NCBI RefSeq assembly: GCF_002878395.1
Contig: NW_025862144.1
Span: 17,695-81,694 of the forward strand
DNA from: Capsicum annuum
Taxonomy: Eukaryota > Streptophyta > Magnoliopsida > Solanales > Solanaceae
Direction: 5' to 3'
Length of the DNA stretch: 64,000 nucleotides
The position numbers and the translations under genes are program-made. Each line of letters begins with the position of its first letter. Position 1 is the stretch's first letter. Below are positions 11,708-24,569 of this stretch, one piece after another. The notes below the pieces were generated by a model that was not told the origin of the DNA, did not search any database, and saw only the letters and a list, made by a program, of their open reading frames with translations.

Positions 11708-11914
11708 TAAGGTTCAATAGTGTCCTAGGGAGTCTAAAAAGCCACATCACATTAAGTGTTATGCATGGGTGTGTAGCGCGCCACACTTATGGACAGGAGA
11801 GTATGAGATATTTTAGGAAAAGTTTTCCTTCTTTCAGTATTCATGTCATGCAAGTGAGCATGAGCTCAAGTTACTCTTTCAGTATAGTCCGCTTCTTCCT
11901 TTTATTTACATAAC
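11708..11914 (+). other. Element A leader (untranslated)
   Basis: Between PBS and gag ATG. It has the blocks AGTGTCCTAGGGAGTCTA and CGCCACACTTATGGACAGGAG, which recur in leaders of B, C, J and N1 and may include the packaging signal (inference). Confidence 0.7.
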
Positions 11915-13075
11915 ATGCCTCCCAAAAGGACTAACGAAATAAAAATCTAAAACTACTCTGCCCCTCAGCCCGTTTAGGAAGATCCCCTGGACGAACATGT
12001 CTCTCACACAGAATTTAGAGCTACATTCAGTACTCTATCCAATTTAGTCATAACTCAGAATGAACGGCCAGCTGCTGTTCCAACCAACCTATTAGACAAT
12101 CCGAATGTAACCTGAATTCGAGACTTTACCTAAATTAATCCTTTTTCCTTTGCTGGATCTAAGTTAGAAGAGGATCTACAGGTGTTCCTTGATCAAGTTC
12201 AAGAAGTAACAAATATCATAGGAGTGACTTCCAGTAAGAGTGTTGTTTTAGCCGCTTATCAGGTACAAGATATAGCTCATATGTGGTTTAAGTAGTGAAA
12301 GGTAAACAGGGATATAGATACAGAATACATAAAGTGGAAAGAGTTTACTACTGCCTTCCTAGAAAGATTCCTTCTCTTAGAGCAGAAAGAAGGCAAAGTG
12401 TTAGAGTTCATCAATCTTATACAAGGTAGTATGAGTGTAAAATAGTATTCCCTTAAGTTTACTCAGATACCCAGGTATGCTCCCCATGTAGTAGCAGATA
12501 ATAGGTCCAGAATAAGCAATTTCATATATGGGGTGTCAGATAGTGCGCTTATGTTGTGCAGAATAGCAATGTTGATTAAGGATATGGATATATTTAGGAT
12601 TATGATCCATGGTCAATAGATTGAGGAGCAAAATCTTAAGAAGAAGGAGAGAGAGAATAAGAGGGCTAGAATAGGTAGCTTTAATTTCAGTCAGCCTAAG
12701 TCAAAAGGGGGTAACCACTCACAGTTTTGTCCAAAGTCTTCAATTCCAGTTCTGTCCTCATCTATTGTACTGATGATCAAGGATAGAAAAAGCAATGGTC
12801 GTACTAATCCATTTTGCAGAGAGTGTGGTAATAATCATAAGGGTGTATTTAGAGCCCGCAATGATACTAGTTTCAGGTGTGTCAAGGTAGGCCACAGAGT
12901 CAGAGATTATCTTCAATCAGGTTCTCAAGGTTAGTATAGTCGTCCTTCAGCTTAGTCAGGTCGCCCGAATCAACAAGGTGCCACTTCCAATGCCACCAGT
13001 TGGCAACGCCTAATCAAATTTTACGTACTTCAGTCCAGATAAGATCAGGAAAGTTCACCTGATATAGTCACTGGT
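11915..13075 (+). pseudogene. Element A gag (capsid/nucleocapsid) pseudogene
   Basis: Starts at ATG 11915 with MPPKRTN, the usual start of gag in these elements. With stops and frame changes it reads through a capsid region (words such as EEDLQVFLDQVQ, EFTTAFLERF, SLKFTQIPRYAPHVVADNRS) and a zinc knuckle (cysteines and histidine around 12865-12905, ending VKVGHRVRDY). Gag forms the virus-like particle and binds the RNA. At least four in-frame stops are visible in the capsid part, so it is dead. The next few codons resemble the protease start (SPDIVTGM), after which coding similarity stops, showing that pol has been deleted. The plus frame at 11632-11913 lies upstream, in the LTR and leader, and is not gag. 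Confidence 0.8.
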
Positions 13076-13619
13076 ATGTAACAGATCTCCCATTTTCATA
13101 TTTATGCTTCAGTTTCAGATCCCAGATAGTTAGTCATTCTTTAGTTCATAGGTGCCCCATGCATCGTCTCATGCTTTTCCCTAGTATCTCAGTCAAGTTA
13201 TCATTCTCGAGGGACATAGCGTCCCAAGGGGGAGAAGTACTATAATCCCCGAGCTATCATGATCTAAACCTTCTATTCTCTCTTTATGTTATGAATTCAG
13301 TTGAAGTAATGGGTCCTCATTGTTGACCCTCAAGTCCTAATCTCAGTCGTATGGGCATCCCCCTATCATGACAAGTATCCAAGGAAATAGATCAGTTCAT
13401 GTATCATAATTAAGACTTAGTCATGTCCTCATGTTCTCGTTTCATTAATCTGTTCAGATATGTACTCATGCATCAGCTATGCATGTTTACAATGTAAGTT
13501 CAGTCTATCAGACCAGTCATGTAGTCATGCTTCAATTGTACATGTCTAGTTCAATACGTATGATATAGTTTGCCAGTATTTTCTTAGATTAACTAGCCAC
13601 ATTCGAGGACAAATGTTCC
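13076..13619 (+). other. Element A region after gag, noncoding remnant
   Basis: A short protease-like remnant (LVIL, FIGAPCIVSCFS) followed by sequence without coding similarity up to the polypurine tract. An internal GGGACATAGCGTCCCAAGGGGGAGAAGTACTATAATCCCC-type stretch (13208-13247) looks like a second tract plus LTR edge, possibly a scar of the deletion that removed pol. Confidence 0.55.
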
Positions 13620-13632
13620 AAAGGGGAGATAT
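13618..13632 (+). other. Element A polypurine tract
   Basis: CAAAGGGGAGAT immediately before the right LTR, preceded by CATTCGAGGACAAATG, a slightly damaged copy of the common inverted repeat. Confidence 0.85.
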
Positions 13633-16124
13633 TGTAATACCCCATATTTCCCTACCCTAGATTAACCCTCTATACATAGGTTATCCTAAATAAAATATTT
13701 TGAAATACTCAGTAATTTTCAGATTTAATCCTGCCATTGTGTAGGAAATTCAATTAGTTTTTCAACGATATAAAATTTGCCTATATGCAACAATCTGATA
13801 AAAAGTTATGGTGATTTTAAGTTTCAGTCGTTAAACATCGTCATTTAGGACAGTAGCGTGTTGCCAGTTGTGTTAAAATAGCAATTATCAATTCCCAGTG
13901 TTGCTCCATTATATTGGCAATTCATTCCATAGACCCAGTTTACAATGGTCAGTTTCCAGTGTACCAACGTGATTCCACCATGTTGTGGTGCACTTCCAGT
14001 TCACAAACCAAGAGGCAACGTGATACCACCATGTCACGCCACCATGCAATTTTCCATTTTTCATTTTCTAGTGACACGGTACGATAGCGGAGCGTCGCAC
14101 CAGGTGTCCAGATAGGGAAAATTTCACAAAAAATTAAAGTTGCGCCCAGGGTTAAAATAGTCTTTTTTTCATGATTTTATTATGCCTAGATGTGGGATTT
14201 AATCCCTAAAAATATTTAAAACCTTCATTATTCACTTTCCCCCATAATCAAAAGACAATTCTCTCTTAAGAAAATAAACCCTAGCTCTCAAGAATCAAGG
14301 TCAATCTAAAGAATTTCTTCAAGAACTTCAAGAATCTTTGAAATTAAGGTACGTTAGATGTTCGTCCATAGATCCTTACCATTCATGGAGCCCAAGAATC
14401 CTTTTTCAAAATACAAGATTTATGATTTATGATTTTCATGTTCGAATTAGATTAAATTTATATTCATGGTGTTGTTTGAGTTTTAATCCATCATTTAGAT
14501 TACAAGTTCCAAGAATTGATTCTAGTATGTGTTGAATTACATGATATTCATGATAAACCCTTCAATTTGTATGTTGATTGTTGTAAACTTGTTAACCCTA
14601 AGTGTTTACAATTTAATGAACCTAGTATGGTTCTTATGTGTTTGATAAATTGTCTATGGGAATGAAATGATGCCATTCTAGCATGCTAACATATATTCCC
14701 CATTCATTTACAGGTTAATGCATTAAAATTGTTTGATGAAATTCTCTATGAATGAATTATGACCAAGTAAACATTGTTATATTATTCAAGATTAAGTTTT
14801 TCTTGGCATTTCATGCTACCAAGTCCTAGGGGTATTTAATACCCGACAATTTAGTTGTTTACCTAGAGCCAGTGACAGTTACAGAATAGTATAAGTCATG
14901 TCACAATCAATAGTACTCTCAGTCCGTTATAGAACTCAGTAGAATTTAGATAGTTACAGAACATAGTAAAACTCAGTAATCTCAGTATCAGTCCAGTTCA
15001 GTTCATTATACTCAGTTTAGTGTCTTTCAGTTGGGGGTAGGATTCAGCACCGAGTAAACCCAAGGATAGGGGCTTACTTGCCAGCAGAGGGTGTGATCCT
15101 TAGAAGCAATCCTTGCGTTCCAGAACTATGTAGCCAGTGTAGGTTGAGACATCAAACCTGCCACTTAAAGGCCGATGAGGTGCTCTACCTGCCAGTATAG
15201 AGTATCACCATTCTCGTTTAGGAAACCTGCCAGTAGAGGGTCACTCTTCAACTTTTGTTTACCCATAGCAAGGTACTGACACCCTTCCAATTGAGGTTAC
15301 AGATTCGACTCGTATTACTTCAGATTGGGGTATATCGATTAGATAATTACCTCCCATAGTTTTTGTTTCAATCTCAGTCTTCAGAATAGAACTCAGTTCA
15401 GTTCTACAGAATCAGGACTATCAGATACAGTCACTCAGTATACAGTAATTAAGATTTTCCATAATCCTATATTATCAGTATATTCAGTTATCATTTATAA
15501 GATTTAGTTCTAGTATACTCAATCACAGTATGCACAATATGTTCAGTAGTTACAGATTCTTTACGGATGCTAATCTAGCTCTTGCATATCATTCAGTTAG
15601 TTTTTGTTCATGCATATCGACCTATGCATTCAGCCTTACCTCATTTAGCATGCCAGTGCATTTCGACGTACTGATCGCATATGCATTTTCTACGCTATGA
15701 TATTTTATCTCATAGGTTCGAACGCTTAGGTTCCTAACTGCGCTTAGCCAGATTCAACTGACAGTAGTAGATTTAGTAGTGAGTCCGAATCTATCGAGGA
15801 TATGCTTTTATTTCAGTATTTCAGCTTAGCAGTATTTTAGTAGATAGAGTTAGTTGGGGGATTGTCCCATCAACTCCACTTTCAGACAGATTCTGTTAAA
15901 AGCTTTTTAGACTATATTCAGATAGTATTTCAGATTTAGATGGTATTATTAATTATTAGTATTTTAGATGTTTCAAACCTTATTGTATTTCTACATCTTA
16001 TTCCGTATTTATTTCAGTATTATTTGTTCATTTCTCACAACAAATATCATTCATGGGTTAGCTTGTGGTCCTTTGGGATTATAAGCATCGTATGACGACT
16101 AGGGGGTAGTCTCGGGTTGTTACA
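13633..16124 (+). repeat. Element A right LTR
   Basis: 2492 bp, TGTAATACCC to GGGTTGTTACA, followed by the TSD TGAAC at 16125-16129. It contains the hairpin CACCA..TGGTG (about 13977-13991), several GCCAGTAGAGGGT-type blocks (15080, 15191, 15230) and the frame at 14338-14535 without known domains. Confidence 0.93.
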
Positions 16125-16129
16125 TGAAC

Positions 16130-16880
16130 TTGGGTACCAAGACACTTTTGGAAAGCTTTCTAAAAATGAAAGGTAAACTTAGTACCCCTATCTAAAATAA
16201 TGGATAATAGGATTCCTTACAATCTAACCAAATCTCTAATATAGAGCTTGGCATAGCCCTCAGCTAAAATGAAAGTATGGACTAGCAAGAAATGGGTTGA
16301 TTTGATCATCCAATCTACAATGACCCAAATTGTATCGTGCTGACAATGAGTACGAGGCAAACCCATAACAAAGTCCATGTTCACCTCTTCCCACTTCCAA
16401 GTGGGGATGCTGAACTCCTTCATAGTGCCACTAGGATTTTGGTGCTCAACCTTAACTTTCTAACGATTAGAGCACTTTGCTATAAACTCTGCAATATCCC
16501 TCTTTATCCAACTCCACCAATAGATTTCCCACAAATCACGGTACATCTTAGTGGACCCTAGATGAATAGAGTAACACGCACCATGTACTTCCATAAGAAT
16601 TCGCTATCTCAACTCATCTGCACATGACACTCATAGTCTACCCAGGCAACGCAACACACCATATCCCCTTGGGAGAAAACCTCTACTTTCTGATCTCTGT
16701 CTGATTTCTTCAATTTAACAAGGCCGGGGTCCCTATCTTACTTTTCCTTACTTTGGCAACCAAAGAAGATTCTGAGCTAATCTGCATCCAAACACTACCC
16801 TAAACTGAGTCAACCAAGCAAACGTCTAATCTAGCCAACTGATGAACCACCTAAACTAATTCTTCTTATTATTCACGACA
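16130..16880 (-). pseudogene. Element B integrase, zinc-binding and first catalytic part (pol piece 2)
   Basis: Continues the integrase interrupted at 1734. The minus strand reads, with stops, the zinc-binding region (GSTKMYRDLWEIYWW, then AKCSNR and KVKVEHQ) and the start of the catalytic core (KEFSIPTWKWEEVNMDFVMGLP with the first catalytic Asp, then YAKLYIRDLVRL). The longest open stretch is 16217-16423. The first cysteine of the CxxC pair is present but the second is lost. The plus frame 16337-16561 is its shadow. Confidence 0.8.
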
Positions 16881-17500
16881 TGAGCCAAACTACCAATAGA
16901 CAACCTACAAAGAGCATTTTCCACTACATTGGCTTTTCCTGGATAATACAAAACACTCATATCATAACTTTTTAATAATTCTAGCTACCTTCTCTGACGA
17001 AGATTTAACTCTCTCTACTAAAACAGATATTCCAAGCTCTTTTGATCCGTGAACACATCAACATGCATTCCATATAGATAATGCCTCCAAATTTTTAAGG
17101 CAAAGACAACCACCGCAAACATAAGATCATAAATGAGTAAGTTTCTTTATTGGTCTTAAGTTTTCTAGAGGTATAAACTACAACCTTCAGTTTCTTTATT
17201 GGGCTTAAGTTTTCTAGAGGTATAAGCTACAACCTTACGCTTCTACATTAAAACGTACCCCAAACAGACTCTGGAAGCATCACAGTACATAACAAACCCA
17301 TCTAAACCATCTGGTCACGTTAAAACTAGGGTTGTGCTGAGTCGAGTCTTCAACTCCTGAAAACTCTTTTCACAAGAATCTGACCACTTAAACTTGACTT
17401 CCTTCTAAGTCAATCTATACATGGAGGATGCAATAGATGAAAACCTTTCAAAAAACCATCGGTAATTGCCAGGAAAATCCAAGAAACTCCTAATATCAAA
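16881..17500 (-). pseudogene. Element B RNase H domain
   Basis: The minus strand shows RNase H words: [39 protein letters not shown]. This enzyme removes the RNA strand from the RNA/DNA hybrid. Several stops interrupt it, and a 49-bp tandem duplication (17141-17189 and 17190-17237) disrupts the stretch between the first and second catalytic motifs. Confidence 0.8.
17141..17237. repeat. 49-bp tandem duplication in B RNase H
   Basis: GTTTCTTTATTGGTCTTAAG and what follows is repeated immediately with only a few substitutions. The second copy matches the RNase H coding order, so the other copy is an added duplication. Confidence 0.88.
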
Positions 17501-18310
17501 TAGAGGAATGGGTCTGGTCCAGTTTCCCACCGTTTCAGTATTATGAGGATCAACTCTAATACTATCACCAGAAACAATATGGCCAAGGAAAGCTACTAAT
17601 CTTAGATAGAATTTGCAATTATTGAATTTGGCAAATAAGTGATGAGCTCCAAGAGTCTATAATACAATTCCGAGATGGTCTGTATGATCATTTTCTTTAT
17701 GGGAGAAGACAAGGATATCATCTATGAAGACTATGACAAACATGTCCAAGTTCTGTTTGAACACTCAGTTCATCAGGTCTATGAAAGTTGTTGGGGCATT
17801 GGTAAGACCAAAAGACATGACTAAAAACTCGAAGTGACCATATCAGCTTTTGGAAGCTGCTTTTAGAATGTCACTTTCTCTGACTCTAAGCTGATAATAG
17901 CCAGATCTGAGGTCTATCTTGGGGAAATAACTTGCAACTTGAAGTTGGTTGAACAAGACATCGATATTGGGAAGTGGATATTTATTCTTGATTGTGACTT
18001 TGTTCAAATAATAGTTTTCAATGCACATCCTAATGGAACCATCTTTCTTACACGCGAATAGGACAGATGCACCCCACGGGGAAATGTTTGGCCTAATGAA
18101 CCCCTTATCTAAAAGGTTTCTTAATTGCTCTTTCAATTCTTAGAGTTTTGCTGGAGCTATTCTGTATGGAGAAACAGAGATAGGCTGGATATCTGGAAGT
18201 AGGTCTATTCTAAAGTTAATTTCCCTTTTGGGAGAAACATTAGGAAGATCTTCAGGAAACACATTAGGAAATTCCCTCACTACTGAAACTGAATCGAGAG
18301 TAGGAGTCTC
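17501..18310 (-). pseudogene. Element B reverse transcriptase
   Basis: The minus strand encodes a gypsy [49 protein letters not shown] (open 17843-18136) and the catalytic core [12 protein letters not shown] at about 17700-17735. RT copies element RNA into cDNA. Ancestral aspartates of FIDD are intact, but the frame is broken around 17840 and by further stops, so the enzyme cannot be made. Confidence 0.88.
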
Positions 18311-18326
18311 TGAGCTAGTCTTTAAC

Positions 18327-18764
18327 TCAAATAAAATGGTAGAAACACCCCTTGGATATCATTTTTCTTGCCCTAAGGTATGAAATAAACTGACCCTTAA
18401 ATGCTGAAGTACTACCATTCCACTCAAGGGCTGGCTTATTAGTAAACTGAAAACAAACAACTATGTTTCTACAATCAACTGAGGCATAGCATGAGTGGAG
18501 CCAATCCATGCTGAGAATGACTTCAAAATCATTCATCTCTAACTTCACAAGATCAATTGAAGTGACTTTTTGGGATATTATGACTGAACAGTTCTTGTAT
18601 ACCCATCCGACTATAATAGAAACACCTACTAGGGAAGACATTAAGAAAGGATTTGATAAAGTTTTAGGACTAACACCGAAACTGACAGCTATGCCAGGGG
18701 TTACAAAAGAAAGAGAAGCTACGAGATCTAGCAAAGCATAAATATATAAATGAAAGACCTGCAA
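18327..18764 (-). pseudogene. Element B aspartic protease and RT linker
   Basis: A 145-codon open stretch. It includes the active-site region ALLDLVASLSFVTP (normally D-x-G-A-S; the Asp is kept and Gly is changed to Val), VYKNCSV, and VILSMDWLHSCYASVDC, the family signature near the protease end. The protease cuts the polyprotein. Open only because of chance; it is flanked by stops on both sides. The plus frame 18508-18741 is its shadow. Confidence 0.85.
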
Positions 18765-19526
18765 CGTACCAGTAACTATATCAAGAGAACTTTTCTGATC
18801 CTGTCAGGACTGAAGTGTGTAAAGCCTATTTGGGTGTTGCCCACTGGTGGCATTGGAAGTTGCGCTCTGTTGAGGTGGGCGACTTGCCGATGCCACTGGA
18901 GATTTAGCCTAACCTTATTGACGACCATTCCTACTTTTCCAAATACCTGCCGGACATTTCTTCAACTTGTGGCCTAGATTTCTGCATCCAAAACACACAT
19001 CGATGCTAGCCCTGTACATACCTTACTGATTTATTCCGCACTTATGGAAGAGAGGATTAGTGCATGCACTACTTACACTGCCCTGGGACTTAGATACTGG
19101 TGCCCTATCCTGATTATTATTTTTGAACTTTGGCACAAGAGCACTAGCTGAAGATAGAGTAGGGGCTGTTGATTTCTAGCTGAATTGGGGACAGTTACCA
19201 ACCTCTGACCTTGGCTAAACAAAGTTTAAACTACTTATCCTAGCCTTCTTGTTCTTCCCCTCTCTCTCCTTAGTCTTCTACTTCTCAATCTATTGAGCAT
19301 GGACCATTATCCAAGATAAGTCCATCTCCTTAATAAAAATTGCGGTCCTACACTCCTTGACCACACCGTGAGATACACCAGATATGAACTTGCTCATCCT
19401 AGACCTATTGTCAGCCACCACATAAGGAGCATATCTATCTAGCTTAGTAAATTTAAGGGAATACTCATTCACACTCATGTTGTCCTGCCTCAAGTTGATA
19501 AACTCTAACACATTAGCTTACCTCAA
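18765..19526 (-). pseudogene. Element B gag, C-terminal half with zinc knuckle
   Basis: The minus strand reads VLEFINLRQDNMSVNEYSLK and DRYAPYVVADNRSRMSKFI (open 19290-19511), the conserved end of the retrotransposon capsid domain, then a basic stretch and a CX2CX4HX4C zinc knuckle CFGCRNLGHKLKKC at about 18960-19000. Upstream (19512-19526) the frame has one stop and then meets element C, which inserted within gag. The N-terminal half is at 36745-37189. Confidence 0.85.
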
Positions 19527-21917
19527 AGTCACAACTTGAGCCAAGGCCCTGGCCGCGATGGGCAGCTTGAACCGTGAAGGCCCGAGAGCCCTTCTCTAAC
19601 CGGAAATCATTTACACATTTCATATAATATGAAAGAAAAAATCAGAATGTAAAGCAATACGGAATCATGGTCAACCTTTATTTCAAACTGCTCAACACTG
19701 AAAGGAGTTCATTATTATCAACAACATCTAACTCTAGTCTGTGAAATCTCAACTGGCTGAAAATAACCTATTTGAAGACTGGGACAAGGTCCCTAGTCGG
19801 ACCATAAATCCAAATCAAATAGCAATGACTTATACATTAGGCCTTCCGGAATAAGGGAGGCTCAACAACTACCAATCTCTGATCAATCAATCTACGGCTT
19901 AGGGGGACCCCAGTATTTTTCTCAGATCATTGAATATAGGGGGTCAATACAGATGTACTGGTATGCGAAATAACAAAAAATAGCATGCTTTTAATGCAAA
20001 ATAGATGAGATTATTTTATAAAAATAATGATCATAATAGTTAAGTAAAAATATATGGACATGCTTTAGTGAACTCCAAAGCACTTCTTTGAAACCATGAC
20101 TCACTCTTTGTTATTCTTCTAAGCTAGTGGGTACACCCTTCAAATCTGAAATTCCACGGGCTATGTGGAACCCACCCTTGACTCGGCGGCCAAATTAGCC
20201 GCTAGGATTGGAGTGATGATACCCCCATGTGAGCACACAGCATTAAATCCCCCCATGTGAGATTTTCTAAAAATGTCATACCATGTAGGATCATATATCA
20301 TAAGTCCCGTATCGGTAACTACAATTCTAGCGATGAGACCTTGCACTCAAATGCCTTTTTCGAGTAACCTACTAGCTCTCTTAAGCCCAACTTTTAGTTC
20401 TTTAACGAAAACTAATTGATAATTTTCAACCATTCAATACTATCTTGTTAAGGGCATGGAATCATCGGGTATCATCATACCCTGACTTGTAAGTCAATTA
20501 AATCACATCGCATCATATTTGCGGCCCTTTGCAGTTATTATCATATTCATGACCACTCTAGATTTTAAATATTAGATGAGAGAGAGTTATGCAATAGACT
20601 TTTCATTCAAATATTCATCAAAACACTCTCCTCCTAATTTTAAAATCAATAAGGGGTCACCTCATATTTGTAATTACTTGAAATCCAAGAAAGCTTGTTA
20701 ATTTGACATAAAAAATATTTATGATGTGAAAACACAATCCTAACATGTCATAAATAGTACCACCCCATGATTATTAAATTAGCACTCACCTATTATTTTT
20801 TCGTTTAGAAAGTTCATGCCTTTAAACAACCCATAACAATATAAATCCAAAATATCATGATAAAAGAGGGAGTACTGTTCATTCATGCTCTCATTCAACT
20901 TTCATTACACCCCAAAACGTAGATACATAATTATGTTCAATATTCAAGATAAACGATTCAAGGTAATATACAATTACTTCAAAACAACTTCCTGATGTAT
21001 ACTTTTCAAACAATTCCAAAAGCTTTCTTTATGAATATGATTGGGGATCTTTGAGATAATAAAAATAATAGAAGAAAAATTATTCCCATGATGTTTAGAG
21101 AAGTCCCACATTACCTGATGACTTAGTTTAAAGAGTAGAACTCGAATCTCAATTTGTTCCTTGGAAATGTTGGACTTAAGGATTAATTTTTCTGGATTTC
21201 TTGATCTTGCAAAAAACCCTAGTTTGATCTTGTATTTGAGAATGAGAGAATTTTGATGTTGAAAACTGATAGCAAAATGGATTAGAATGCTTAGGATTCA
21301 ATTTATATTCATGGGGTGGGTTTTAGGGTGAGGAAAAGACTGAAATACCCCTGAAGAAACCAAAGAAATAGCAGATTTTCATCAGTTGACGACCATGGTT
21401 GAAAACCCATCACTCAGTTGATAGGTCGTCACAGGTCGCCACTTTCGGGCTCGATTTTAACACTTACTTCCCTTGGTTGATGTCTAGGGTTGTTAGGCCA
21501 CTACGTAGTTGATAGGTCGTCAGCCTCGTCATCACATTTTGGCATACAGATACTTGAAAGTAAAATGAGCATAAATTTCTACTACGATATCGGATAAAGG
21601 TGAAACTAGATGCGTCAGAAAGAAGCCTCGAAGACCTTTCATTTGATATATATTAGGTCCCCTAATTCAATATATGCAAAAAGTTATGGTCGATATAATT
21701 TGACCCGAGTTTAGATATTCATTAAAACTTAATCGATAGAAAAAATTTCAACTCGTCTTTGAGTTTGGGGGTTTTTGTAACCTCAATTCATATTCAAAGG
21801 TATTCATACTCTATAGGATTGATCATCACACATATATTAACTAAGAATCATTGGGTTCAGGTCTATACACATAAAAAGGATGGTTCAAACTTTAGCCTGA
21901 AAGTATGGGGTGTTACA
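19527..21917 (-). repeat. Element C 3' LTR
   Basis: 2391 bp, starting AGTCACAACTT (TG mutated to AG) and ending GGGGTGTTACA. It contains TGACGACC (21387-21394) facing GGTCGTCA (21424-21431), an inverted pair in a GC-richer block at 21370-21540. The frame 20161-20346 has no known domain. Confidence 0.9.
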
Positions 21918-21936
21918 TTATGTCCCCCTTGGGTGG
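21918..21936 (-). other. Element C polypurine tract
   Basis: The minus strand reads CCCAAGGGGGACATAA directly before the LTR. The usual upstream CATTC..GAATG inverted repeat is not visible here. Confidence 0.8.
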
Positions 21937-23827
21937 ATAGGGACTTTTTGAAGCTCTAAAAGTGTACAATAAAGAACGTAACATCGTATTGAACATTTTT
22001 CCTCAACAAAATATGCGAAGGTAGCCAACGAGCTTCAAGATAACCCTTAGGGAAATGTGTAAGCACGAAACATGAGATAATGAAACTTGATGTCGACATG
22101 ATCTTGGCATGTGTTTTCTAGAACATGATCAAAACATTGTAAGATATGAATTTTCCTAAGAATCCTCGGACTAATTAAGATTGGCACAAGACATGAGATG
22201 AGATTCTCGCGGGACATAAGAATAGAAAACACTGTCCACCTTACAAGATACAATGACAAAACTTAAACTTAGAGACACTACTTGTCTGCGCCCCAAACAA
22301 TAAATTACATGCCTCATCATTTCTAAATTACAATTCTCCCAATACACATCTAAACACACGAACTTGAGTCCCACTGCATAGTACTCCAATGTTGATGCCT
22401 AACTTGGAGAAAAGAGGTGCTAGTTTAAGCTATGCGACTCCATATTCTACATCCACTTAAGAAGATTTACTTCACCTTATCACTACTGTCAAACACACTC
22501 AAGTTTTAAATCAAGGAGTACTAACCCTTCAACACATTGGTTTGTATTTTCAACAATCAGAACATTCAAGCCTAATCATTACTACACCAACTACATGGAT
22601 CTCCCCACTAAAACCAGCCAATTCAATCATTCTCACTAAATTTTTTGCCACATAACCACTTCTTAACTATCTCACATAATGAAAGTTTATCTCCTTCTTC
22701 TCCCTGCTCCTATAGCCTTAGCTCAAGAAATCACATCAAAATTTTCATCTTACAAAATATCTACTCCCCCACCTAACACACTACTACGCTTCCACAATCA
22801 CCATCATACTAACATACAGAGGGTCGTTAAGGGACCCGAGCATAAGCGTCATTAATGGAAGTAACACTTGTCAGACAACAACTTATACTTATTGTACTAC
22901 TCAAGGAGTGACATGAGGTGAAGATACGATAGAATAGACACGAAGTGCTTTATATATCAAGTGTCTGGGTCAGAAGTAAAGAGTCGTTCGACACAAACAC
23001 AACACAACATAATTCCTTATGATAGACCACAAGGAGAAGCATGGATCCACATATCATGAGGTATATGGCAGAAAGCCAAAATTTATGTAGTTACCAACTA
23101 AGACAAGGATTTTCCACTTGAAGCGGTTGATCCTTATTTAACGAACTGAAATTTTCTTATGAGTTTTCATAAACTTTATCACTTTGACTAATCCCAACAT
23201 TAAATGAATCGATAACGTATGGAAAATATAGTTTCTTTGAATCAAGCATCATGTAAAGATGCACGTTTATGGATCATGGGCAACGTATCATAGAGCTCGA
23301 ATACATTGAATATTGGATCACTGAGGGATATTATTACTTCTAGTTTGGAGGCCGAAACATGAGACGAGTTACATAGAGAGCTCAAACCTTAGACATACGC
23401 AGGACTTAAATATAAAAGACATTGGTAGATGTCCACTCAATTTAAAGTAGGACGAGCTTGCTTGAATAGGAATTGACTTATAAAGATTCTTACTTGAAAC
23501 TAGACACCATAAGAAAAATCCAAAAACTACTTTAATCCATCATCTCCCACTTAGACCAAAGTTACACCCCTAGACCTACAGGAATAACCTCACATCAAAA
23601 TCTGTAGCCACAACTCTCAACGTAAAAGAGATATGACCATAAACTCAAACTCTAATCTCTCCCTTAGGAATTATACTTTGAAGGCCTCGTTTTTCAAAAA
23701 TGCTACCCTTAATGATCACTAGGCTCTATAGATACCACTCTACAATAATCACTCTCATAAGATTACGCATCCATACTCCTTATCACAAAAGAGGGGGGTA
23801 TCAACTCCCCTTAATAATTTGATATAA
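21937..23827 (-). other. Element C interior, left part, noncoding
   Basis: No recognisable protein on either strand; the frames 22047-22259 and 22171-22389 have no known motif. About 22750-23520 is related to H interior in the opposite orientation (shared CTTGAATAGGAATTGACTTA, ATATCCCTCAGTGATCCAAT in complement, and an ACACAACACAACATAATTCC region). Confidence 0.75.
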
Positions 23828-24569
23828 TGTCACGACCCAAATGGCCATGAGTGGCACCCATACTAATCTTCCTGTGGGAGAACTATCTAAACCGAACCAT
23901 TCCCAAACACTTAGTAAATATTATATGATATTATTATAAAATTCAACATAATAACCAATATTCGGGACTAGTTATTATTAATGCAGAAATTCAAACAAAC
24001 TACTTACTAAAATTCCCAAGACCCGAAAGTCATCGCATAAGGACTACTAACAAAGATCATATCTAAAGAGATATCCAAAAATAAAGTAAATAAAGAATGT
24101 TTCATTGCTCGAAAAATGGATAAGAAAAAATAAGATGGCCCATGGCAGCCTGGAGATGAAGTGCTCACCCTTGGATCAAGATCTACTATCAAACTCTAGA
24201 GGTGCGGTCATGTCTAAGCCTAGAATATTTTCTGCACTCCACAAAAGAAGAGTATAGAGTATTATCAGTACAAACCACTATGTATTGGTAGGTATCATAG
24301 GACAACTCAATTTAATAGCATGTACACAACATAAATCAAATAACAAGTAGACAGGTATCATCACACAACTAATTTTGATGAATCAACAATACAATATCAA
24401 CAGGTCAAACAGTGCTCACAAACAAGCCATAAAACCTTCAAGAGTATCAACCATATTGTAAACATCCACAGAAATAACATAAATATATACACACATGTTA
24501 TGAGACTTATTTTTGCCCAAATAATCATGACCAGTTAGGAACAATCTATGTTCATGTACTGTACTGACA

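Larger units (their letters stand above)
1735..16124 (+). mobile_element. Element A: internally deleted Ty3/gypsy element inserted in B integrase
   Basis: Plus-strand element with left LTR 1735-3287 plus 10768-11690 (split by N1), PBS 11695-11707, a gag pseudogene, a polypurine tract and right LTR 13633-16124. The 5-bp TSD TGAAC is at 1730-1734 and 16125-16129. The interior is only about 1.9 kb: gag and the very start of protease survive, and RT, RNase H and integrase are missing. It therefore depended on other elements or lost pol by deletion. The LTR family is close to solo LTR E; both carry repeated blocks around GCCAGTAGAGGGT. Confidence 0.92.

Noticed and set aside
11632..11913. 93-codon plus frame before A gag
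   Set aside because: Covers LTR end, PBS and leader, so it cannot be a separate gene.
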